Shown here: piece by piece, positions 59,216 through 64,000 of the stretch | How the letters are laid out: every line of letters starts with the position of its first letter | Position numbering within the stretch: the stretch's first letter is position 1 | Source of the DNA: SW4 sp042466115 | GTDB taxonomy: Bacteria; Pseudomonadota; Alphaproteobacteria; Rhodobacterales; Rhodobacteraceae | NCBI RefSeq assembly: GCF_042466115.1 | Contig: NZ_JAXHBQ010000001.1 | Coordinates: forward strand, 3,038,001-3,102,000 | Direction of reading: 5' to 3' | DNA length: 64,000 nucleotides | Notes under the pieces: generated by a model | What the model saw: the letters and a program-made list of their open reading frames with translations, nothing else | Databases searched by the model: none | Told to the model about the DNA's origin: nothing | Made by a program: the position numbers and the translations under genes

Positions 59216-60922
59216 TTGGAACCACGCATTAAGAAAGTTGAAGACTGGATTTCAGATATCGATCAAGGCAACGTGAAGCTCCCTCGTTTCCAGCGTGATG
59301 AAGCATGGCGTCATGCACAAATCGTCGGATTGTTTGAAAACATCCTTCGTAAGCCGCCACTGCCTGTTGGGACGCTCCTGACGTTGGAGGTAGGTGACAA
59401 AGAGTTGTTCAAGTCGCGTCCGATTGTGGGTGCGCCTGAGAAAGACACAAAGCCCAATATGCATCTTCTGGATGGCCAACAGCGCATGACAGCACTCTGG
59501 CGGTCTCTGAGTGACGACTACAATGACGTTAAGCTATTCGTCTCTCTTGAAGATGGCACGGAAGAGGACGATGAAGAAGACCGCGAAGAGGGAGCTGACG
59601 CTCCGTCGATCCGTAAGGAACGCCGCTGGGACAGAAAAGGCATAAAGTATCCTGTTTGGGCAGATGATCCCGTCAAACAGTACAAAGAACGGCTGATTGC
59701 ATTGGACTGTTTGCGCCCAGGTTCAGTTGGCGAAAAAAAGTTGAAGCAGTGGACCTCAACTGTCTTGGCGTCAGGTGAAGACCTGTCCGATGACTTGGGC
59801 CGTATTCATGAACTTCGGCAGCGTATTGCGGGGTATATCATACCGTTCCTGCAACTTGGCAGTTCCACCAGCCGTGAAACAGCACTCGATGTTTTTATCA
59901 AGATGAATACGTCAGCCTCACCGCTAAAGGCTTATGAAATCGTCGTTGCTCAGTTTGAAGAGGCAGCGGGCGAGTCACTACCTGCCCTTGTCGAGCAGCT
60001 TCTGGAGGAGGTACCCACAGCTAACAGCTACGGCAGCATCAAGGATATCATTTTATCCGTCGCAGCCTTGGTGGATGGGCGTCCCCCCTTGAAAAGGACC
60101 TATCTTGATCCTGGTTTTGGAGGTTCTTTGGGTAAGAATTGGGAGAAGATACGCAGAGGCGTTCGGCGTGGTGTCGAGTTCTTGCGTGATGAAGCCATTT
60201 TCAATGAAAAATGTCTTCCGTCAGATGTTGCTGTCTACTTGATTTGCGCACTCTGGGCCGAAGTCCCTGAGAATGGCGTTGACGAAGAAGGGAACGCGAG
60301 AACCCTTCTTCGCAAGGCTCTTTGGCGTATCTGCTACACAGAGCGATACGGCAAGACGTCGGCCACCCGCTCATTCTCTGATTATAAGTCACTTAAAGCC
60401 TGTTTGTCTGGGACTGGTAACGAGGCAAAAGTCGAGTTGTTCGATGAAGTGTCTTACCCACTGCCATCGGAAGGCGAACTTATTAGTGCTGGTTGGCCGT
60501 CACGCAAAGATCGTCTGCCTCGCGCCATTCTTGCGACTGCACTCAGAGCTGGCGGCCTCGATTTTGCAGATGGAGAGAAAGCGAGTGCCGACAGTTTGGC
60601 GAAGCGGGAATATCACCATCTCTTTCCTGTTGCGGTACTGGACGGCGACAGAGCTGATGAACACACGAATAAGGCACTCAATTGCGCACTTATTAGCTGG
60701 CGGACCAACCGAAAAATCGCGGCTAAAACACCTGCGGAATATATTAAGATGCGGGCCGATGCTTCGAGCGTCGGCGAAGATGAAGTCCGCTCCCGACTGA
60801 AGACACATCTCATACCGTATAAGAAATTAATCGCAGGCAACTATGAAGAGTTCTTGTCCGCTCGTGCAAAGAAGGTAGCGAAGCATATGAAACAGCTTTG
60901 TTCGGGGGTGAGCCCATCATGA
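59216..60922 (+). CDS. GmrSD-like DUF262/DUF1524 protein
   Basis: 568 residues from TTG 59216 with AAAGGAG upstream, two bases after the methyltransferase stop. N-terminal DUF262 (ParB/Srx fold): 'KLPRFQRDEAWRHAQIVGLFENILR' and the nucleotide-binding 'HLLDGQQRMTALW'. C-terminal DUF1524 HNH-type nuclease: 'REYHHLFPVAVL' (HH) and 'LISWRTNRKIAAKTPAEYI'. This is the single-chain form of the GmrSD type IV restriction enzyme that attacks modified phage DNA. Its codon use is less GC-biased than either neighbour, as if inserted later. Overlaps the helicase start (ATGA). Confidence 0.85.
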   Translation: MEPRIKKVEDWISDIDQGNVKLPRFQRDEAWRHAQIVGLFENILRKPPLPVGTLLTLEVGDKELFKSRPIVGAPEKDTKPNMHLLDGQQRMTALWRSLSDDYNDVKLFVSLEDGTEEDDEEDREEGADAPSIRKERRWDRKGIKYPVWADDPVKQYKERLIALDCLRPGSVGEKKLKQWTSTVLASGEDLSDDLGRIHELRQRIAGYIIPFLQLGSSTSRETALDVFIKMNTSASPLKAYEIVVAQFEEAAGESLPALVEQLLEEVPTANSYGSIKDIILSVAALVDGRPPLKRTYLDPGFGGSLGKNWEKIRRGVRRGVEFLRDEAIFNEKCLPSDVAVYLICALWAEVPENGVDEEGNARTLLRKALWRICYTERYGKTSATRSFSDYKSLKACLSGTGNEAKVELFDEVSYPLPSEGELISAGWPSRKDRLPRAILATALRAGGLDFADGEKASADSLAKREYHHLFPVAVLDGDRADEHTNKALNCALISWRTNRKIAAKTPAEYIKMRADASSVGEDEVRSRLKTHLIPYKKLIAGNYEEFLSARAKKVAKHMKQLCSGVSPS

Positions 60923-62964
60923 CCAAATCCATCCCCTCAGTCTCCGTGACCTACGCCCAGAACGGTGCGTCCACCACATCCAACGAGCTTGGGATGCGGG
61001 CGATGCAGGAGCGGGCATATGAGCGGCGGGGGGAGCAGTATCTGCTGATCAAGTCGCCCCCTGCGTCAGGGAAGTCACGGGCTCTGATGTTCATCGCTCT
61101 GGACAAGCTGCACAACCAGGGGCTCAAGCAAGCCATTGTCGTGGTGCCTGAAAAGTCCATTGGCTCCAGCTTCAACAACGAGCCGCTCTCCGACTATGGC
61201 TTCGACTATGATTGGACGGTCGAGCCGCAGTGGAACCTGTGTGATGTGCCAGGTGGCGATGATGGTAAGGTTGGTGCGGTCGGCAAATTTCTGGAAAGCG
61301 GCGACCGCACCCTGATCTGCACCCATGCCACGTTCCGCTTCGCCGTGGACAAGTATGGGATCGAGGTCTTTGACGACCGCCTGATCGCCGTCGATGAGTT
61401 CCATCACGTCAGCGCCAACCCTGAAAACAAGCTCGGCGCACATTTGGGCCAGTTGATCGCTCGTGACAGGGTGCATGTCGTCGCGATGACGGGCAGCTAC
61501 TTCCGTGGCGATGCCGAGGCTGTGCTGTCGCCTGAGGACGAATCCAAGTTCGATACCGTAACCTACACCTACTACGAGCAGTTGAACGGCTATGAGCACC
61601 TCAAAACGCTCAACATCGGGTATTTCTTCTACACTGGCAGTTATGCCGACGACATCCTCGCCGTGCTCAATCCGACCGAAAAGACCATTCTGCACATCCC
61701 CAACGTGAACGCACGAGAGAGCACGGGTGACAAACACAAGGAAGTCGATCACATCATCGACGCCTTGGGCACCTGGCAGGAGACTGATGCCGTGACAGGC
61801 TTCCATTTGGTCAAGACACCTGCAGGCAAGGTCATCAAAATCGCCGATCTGGTTGAGGATGACCCAACAAAACGGGAACGCGTTTCAGCCGCTCTGAAGG
61901 ACGCAAAACAGAAGAACAATCGTGACCACGTGGACCTGATCATCGCTTTGGGCATGGCCAAAGAAGGCTTCGACTGGATTTGGTGCGAACATGCCCTGAC
62001 GGTCGGGTATCGTGCCAGCCTCACTGAGATCGTCCAGATCATCGGGCGGGCCACACGGGATGCCAAGGGTAAGACCCACGCACGGTTCACAAACCTGATC
62101 GCAGAGCCTGATGCGTCGGAAGGGGCCGTGACGGAGGCAATCAACGACACGCTCAAGGCCATCGCAGCCAGTCTGCTGATGGAACAGGTCCTCGCCCCTC
62201 GGTTTAACTTCACGCCCAAGACACCCACCACCACGGCAGAGCCAGGGTTCGAGTATGGTGAAGGCGGCTATGATCCTGAAAAGACCAATGTCGGGTTCAA
62301 TGAGGATAGTGGGCAGTTCCAGATCGAGATCAAAGGATTGGCTGAGCCAAAAACCAAAGAGGCGGAACGTATCTGCCAAGAAGACCTGAACGAGGTGATT
62401 ACGGCTTTTGTGCAGGACAAGCCCGTCGTTGAGCGTGGCTTGTTCGATGAAGAACTCGTGCCCGAAGAATTGACCGTCATGCGCATGGGGAAGATCATCA
62501 AGGACCGCTATCCAGAGCTTGAGGAAGGCGATGTCGAGGCTGTCAGGCAACGTGCTGTCGCAGCGATGAACCTGACCCAGCAAGCCAAGAAGGCTGTTCT
62601 GGATGACGAAGAAAATGAACCCTCTGCAAACACTGCGCTGATCGATGGGGTGCGCAAGTTTGCCATGGATGTGCGCGACCTCGATATCGATCTGATCGAC
62701 AGCATCAACCCCTTTGGGGAAGCCTACAACATCCTGGCAAAGTCGATGAACGAAGAGAGCCTGCGCCAGGTCGCATCGGTTATCTCAGCAAAGCGCAGCC
62801 CGATCACACCAGACGACGCAAAGGTCTGGGCCAAACGGGCCGTTCGGTTCAAAGCGGAAAACGGGCGAGTGCCGTCGATGACCGCCGCTGATCCATACGA
62901 AAAGCTGATGGCGGAGGGGGCGACTGCGTTCATGAAGTTCCGAAAGGAGGGCAAGTATGAGTGA
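60919..62964 (+). CDS. DEAD/DEAH-box helicase of the restriction cluster
   Basis: 681 residues from ATG 60919. Walker A 'LIKSPPASGKSRAL' (about 46-59), motif II 'IAVDEFHH', motif III 'VAMTGSYF', and a second RecA-like domain with 'GMAKEGFDW' and 'EIVQIIGRATRD' (motif VI). SF2 translocase that would move DNA for the nuclease partner. Coupled on both sides: ATGA with the DUF262 gene and an eight-base overlap with the GIY-YIG gene. Known neighbour of MmeI-like methylases and GIY-YIG nucleases in such clusters. Confidence 0.88.
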   Translation: MTKSIPSVSVTYAQNGASTTSNELGMRAMQERAYERRGEQYLLIKSPPASGKSRALMFIALDKLHNQGLKQAIVVVPEKSIGSSFNNEPLSDYGFDYDWTVEPQWNLCDVPGGDDGKVGAVGKFLESGDRTLICTHATFRFAVDKYGIEVFDDRLIAVDEFHHVSANPENKLGAHLGQLIARDRVHVVAMTGSYFRGDAEAVLSPEDESKFDTVTYTYYEQLNGYEHLKTLNIGYFFYTGSYADDILAVLNPTEKTILHIPNVNARESTGDKHKEVDHIIDALGTWQETDAVTGFHLVKTPAGKVIKIADLVEDDPTKRERVSAALKDAKQKNNRDHVDLIIALGMAKEGFDWIWCEHALTVGYRASLTEIVQIIGRATRDAKGKTHARFTNLIAEPDASEGAVTEAINDTLKAIAASLLMEQVLAPRFNFTPKTPTTTAEPGFEYGEGGYDPEKTNVGFNEDSGQFQIEIKGLAEPKTKEAERICQEDLNEVITAFVQDKPVVERGLFDEELVPEELTVMRMGKIIKDRYPELEEGDVEAVRQRAVAAMNLTQQAKKAVLDDEENEPSANTALIDGVRKFAMDVRDLDIDLIDSINPFGEAYNILAKSMNEESLRQVASVISAKRSPITPDDAKVWAKRAVRFKAENGRVPSMTAADPYEKLMAEGATAFMKFRKEGKYE

Positions 62965-64000
62965 TGATCTCGACGCCCTGGCAGGTGAACTGGCCGAGTT
63001 CGATATCCCCGACAAACCCATCCAGCGGTCACCCATCGAAGAGCGGGTCATTGCTGGGTTTGAAGATATCCAGCGGTTCACGGAGCGCGAGGGCCATGCG
63101 CCGACACACGGGTCAGACAAGGACATGTTCGAGAGGCTCTACGCCGTCCGCCTGGAGCGTCTGGCCGCTAATCCCACATACACCGCCCTGTTGACCCCTC
63201 TCGACCACCAGGGGCTGCTTACAGGCGCTCAGGCAACCGCGAAAGAAGATGATGAGGTAGACTTGGATGACCTCGCCTCTGATCTTGAAGAGCTAGACGA
63301 GGTGGCTGCCGACATCACCAACCTACGCCATGTGCGACCTGTTGCCGAAAAGAAGGCCGCCGAAGAGATCGCCAACCGCGAAACCTGTGCCGACTTTGAC
63401 CGCTTCAAGCCGCTGTTCGAGAAGGTGCAGAGTGATCTGGACGCTGGCCTGCGCACAACCCGTCCACCAGAGACAAGTGCGGAAATTGAGGCTGGACGGT
63501 TCTATATCTTGTCTGGGCAGAAAGCTCATGTCGCTGAGGTTGGCGAGCAGTTCAAACAGGACTACGGCGATTGGGATGCACGGTTACGTGTCGTCTTCGA
63601 CAATGGCACAGAGAGCAACTTGTTGATGCGGTCGCTGCACCGCGCAATGAGCAAGGATAAATCCAGTAGGACGATTAGCGATCCTGTCGCTGGCCCACTG
63701 TTCACGGACGCCACCGCTGACGGTGATGAGGCCAGCGGGATCATCTATGTCCTTCGCAGCAAGTCGGACCTGCCCATCGTCGCAGACAATCGTGACCTGC
63801 TGCACAAGATTGGCGTAACAGGCGGCAGTGTCGAAAAGCGGATCGCGAATGCCAAGCTGGACCCGACATTCCTAATGGCTGACGTGGAAATCGTCACCAC
63901 CTACGAGCTTTACAACATCAACCGTGTGAAGCTGGAGAATCTCCTGCACCGCGTTTTCGAACGCGCACGGCTAGAAGTCGTCATCAAGGACCGCTTTGGT
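62957..64000 (+). CDS. GIY-YIG nuclease family protein (partial, 3' end outside window)
   Basis: The frame from ATG 62957 (AAAGGAGG upstream) is open to the last base, 348 codons. The N-terminal 270 residues are acidic and helical with a middle beta-rich module ('AGRFYILSGQKAHVAEVGEQ'). At about 271-330 a GIY-YIG/T5orf172-type domain begins: 'SGIIYVLRSKSDLP' then 'LHKIGVTGGSVEKRIANAK', where the second Y is G/V and Arg is present. It is the likely DNA-cutting subunit for the methylase-helicase complex. The end of the gene is not visible. Confidence 0.8.
   Translation, partial: MSDDLDALAGELAEFDIPDKPIQRSPIEERVIAGFEDIQRFTEREGHAPTHGSDKDMFERLYAVRLERLAANPTYTALLTPLDHQGLLTGAQATAKEDDEVDLDDLASDLEELDEVAADITNLRHVRPVAEKKAAEEIANRETCADFDRFKPLFEKVQSDLDAGLRTTRPPETSAEIEAGRFYILSGQKAHVAEVGEQFKQDYGDWDARLRVVFDNGTESNLLMRSLHRAMSKDKSSRTISDPVAGPLFTDATADGDEASGIIYVLRSKSDLPIVADNRDLLHKIGVTGGSVEKRIANAKLDPTFLMADVEIVTTYELYNINRVKLENLLHRVFERARLEVVIKDRFG

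Noticed and set aside
1..64000. CRISPR array or rRNA genes
   Set aside because: No regularly spaced direct repeats and no rRNA-like sequence were seen on reading the window.

Overview
The window looks like a chromosomal segment of an alphaproteobacterium, most likely a marine Rhodobacteraceae (roseobacter-type) genome. The evidence is GC-rich codon use on the left, an rpiA-gor-hflK-hflC-DUF2065-degP run, single-chain sdaA behind a GST, divergent cobS/cobT, a CPA2 antiporter and a frcBCA fructose importer with a ROK regulator. The assignment rests on gene content and order, not on a marker-gene comparison.

Bases 1-1079 are the end of an RHS polymorphic-toxin locus: an AT-rich toxin tip cut by the window start, an overlapping immunity gene, and a GC-rich RHS core remnant with a one-base insertion. 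Bases 1078-32062 are ordinary core and accessory metabolism: DMT transporter, PDZ protein, GST/L-serine dehydratase, Crp-like regulator, hydrolase, rpiA, gor, hflKC/DUF2065/degP, ferredoxin, cobS/cobT, Kef antiporter, a 944-residue GspL/PilM-like protein, O-acetylhomoserine sulfhydrylase, a VOC protein, a glycosyltransferase-like protein, a BNR-repeat protein and ROK-frcB-frcC-frcA. Bases 32100-37608 hold a second sugar locus: a LacI repressor, two CUT1 permeases, a binding protein and a GH5-like glycosidase, with no ATPase of its own.

At 37700-37723 lies what looks like the 3' end of a tRNA gene on the minus strand with no 5' part. From there to the window end the sequence is mostly AT-richer and its genes are of the mobile and defence type. 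I read this as a genomic island (at least 26 kb) whose left attachment remnant is the tRNA tail. It carries, in order: an ABC three-component (ABC-3C) system with a Cap4/DUF4297-like nuclease and a zinc-hook DUF3732 ATPase; a helicase-IV-like UvrD protein with an embedded nuclease domain and C-terminal zinc fingers; a serine resolvase with a visible res-like site array; two unknown proteins followed by a DUF5131 (Gp37/Gp68) protein; a 49-residue ribbon-helix-helix protein divergent from an ADP-ribosyltransferase-like protein; an AEP primase-like gene overlapping a helicase-like gene; a hairpin-rich non-coding stretch; a six-gene minus-strand operon of a small HTH protein and mostly exported or membrane proteins; and a restriction-type cluster (XRE regulator, MmeI-like methyltransferase, GmrSD-like DUF262/DUF1524 protein, DEAD helicase, GIY-YIG nuclease) that runs off the window.

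The most interesting points are the composite restriction cluster (rescued frameshift at the methyltransferase N-terminus, AT-rich replacement of its target-recognition region, GmrSD-like gene inserted in the middle), the RHH/ART pair around a perfect palindrome, the unknown six-gene exported operon, and the ABC-3C locus next to the island end.
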